In this document: piece after piece, positions 34,116 to 34,239 of the stretch
Position numbering within the stretch: position 1 is the first letter of the stretch
Layout: every line of letters starts with the position of its first letter
Assembly: GCF_900167155.1 (NCBI RefSeq)
Contig: NZ_FUXU01000048.1
Span: 1 to 34,239 of the forward strand
DNA length: 34,239 bases
Direction of reading: 5' to 3'
Source: Enterovibrio nigricans DSM 22720
GTDB taxonomy: Bacteria; Pseudomonadota; Gammaproteobacteria; Enterobacterales; Vibrionaceae
The notes under the pieces: model-generated
Told to the model about the DNA's origin: nothing
Database searches by the model: none
The model's input: the letters and a program-made list of their open reading frames with translations, nothing else
Translations under genes and position numbers: made by a program

Positions 34116-34239
34116 GGCTTTGTTGCTTAAATCGATGGAACTAAATCTAGAAGCTACGATCTGATCGGCTACACCCATCAATCGTCGTAGTCTCATGTCT
34201 AAACCTCGTTACAAAACAACTAACTGGAAGCAGTACAAC
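34116..34239 (+). mobile_element. IS903-like (IS5 family) insertion sequence, left end (partial)
   Basis: The element starts with GGCTTTGTTGCTTAAATC, close to the known 18-bp inverted repeat of IS903-type elements (GGCTTTGTTGAATAAATC). The transposase frame begins 79 bp further in. It is inserted in the NRPS gene, whose frame is recognisable right up to 34115. Confidence 0.85.
34195..34239 (+). CDS. IS5-family transposase, N-terminus only
   Basis: ATG at 34195 opens a frame to the window edge encoding MSKPRYKTTNWKQYN. The KxTNWxxYN pattern is the usual N-terminus of IS903-group transposases. Only 15 codons are present; the catalytic DDE domain is outside. Confidence 0.8.
   Translation, partial: MSKPRYKTTNWKQYN

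Noticed and set aside
1-34239. CRISPR arrays, tRNA, rRNA or prophage genes
   Set aside because: No regular spaced repeats, tRNA cloverleaf, rRNA-like stretch or phage structural gene was seen on either strand.

Overview
The window looks like a chromosomal segment of a member of the Vibrionaceae (Vibrio, Photobacterium, Grimontia or Enterovibrio type). The evidence is a complete hut haem-uptake locus with its own TonB-ExbB-ExbD set, a VxrABC (WigKR)-like two-component operon, a nadE gene beside a small nadD-like gene, and a YoaH-type micro-protein. The genus cannot be fixed from the sequence alone. Both ends lie inside insertion sequences: an IS3-family end on the left and an IS903-like (IS5 family) end on the right. 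The window may therefore be a whole contig bounded by repeated elements.

Layout. (1) 1-5357: the IS3-family end has removed the start of a DJ-1/PfpI gene. It is followed by a run of small genes: a ribbon-helix-helix protein, a cation diffusion facilitator, a cupin, two zinc-ribbon-like proteins, a GDCCVxC-type cysteine protein and three unknowns. (2) 5484-16959: haem acquisition. A shared Fur-box-like site near 12316-12334 sits between two divergent promoters. Leftwards run hutW, hutX, hutZ and then the outer-membrane haem receptor; an ABC exporter gene lies beyond. Rightwards run tonB, exbB, exbD, hutB, hutC and hutD, tightly overlapped. Haem would cross the outer membrane through the receptor powered by TonB-ExbBD, be carried by HutB to the HutCD permease, and be handled in the cytosol by HutX, HutZ and the radical-SAM enzyme HutW. 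(3) 17108-23590: a Gfo/Idh/MocA oxidoreductase, a ChrA-type chromate transporter, a LysR regulator, an acyltransferase, a cupin-type regulator-like protein and an exported unknown. (4) 23672-26167: a nadD-like gene divergent from nadE, a small HD hydrolase with RelA/SpoT (MESH1-like) residues, and a 50-residue YoaH-family protein. (5) 26231-30569: a TraF-like outer-membrane protein and the vxrABC-like operon. (6) 30829-34239: the 3' end of a non-ribosomal peptide synthetase operon. A stand-alone formyltransferase follows a synthetase fragment with two tandem epimerization-type domains, and the synthetase is cut by the IS903-like element exactly in its HHxxxD active-site motif.

The most unusual content is the right-hand end: a probably broken peptide-synthetase system whose last domain looks like an epimerization domain without its catalytic glutamate, paired with a formyltransferase that keeps its catalytic residues. 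The small alarmone-hydrolase-like gene and the paired TATAGTGC palindromes at 18246-18282 are the next most interesting items.
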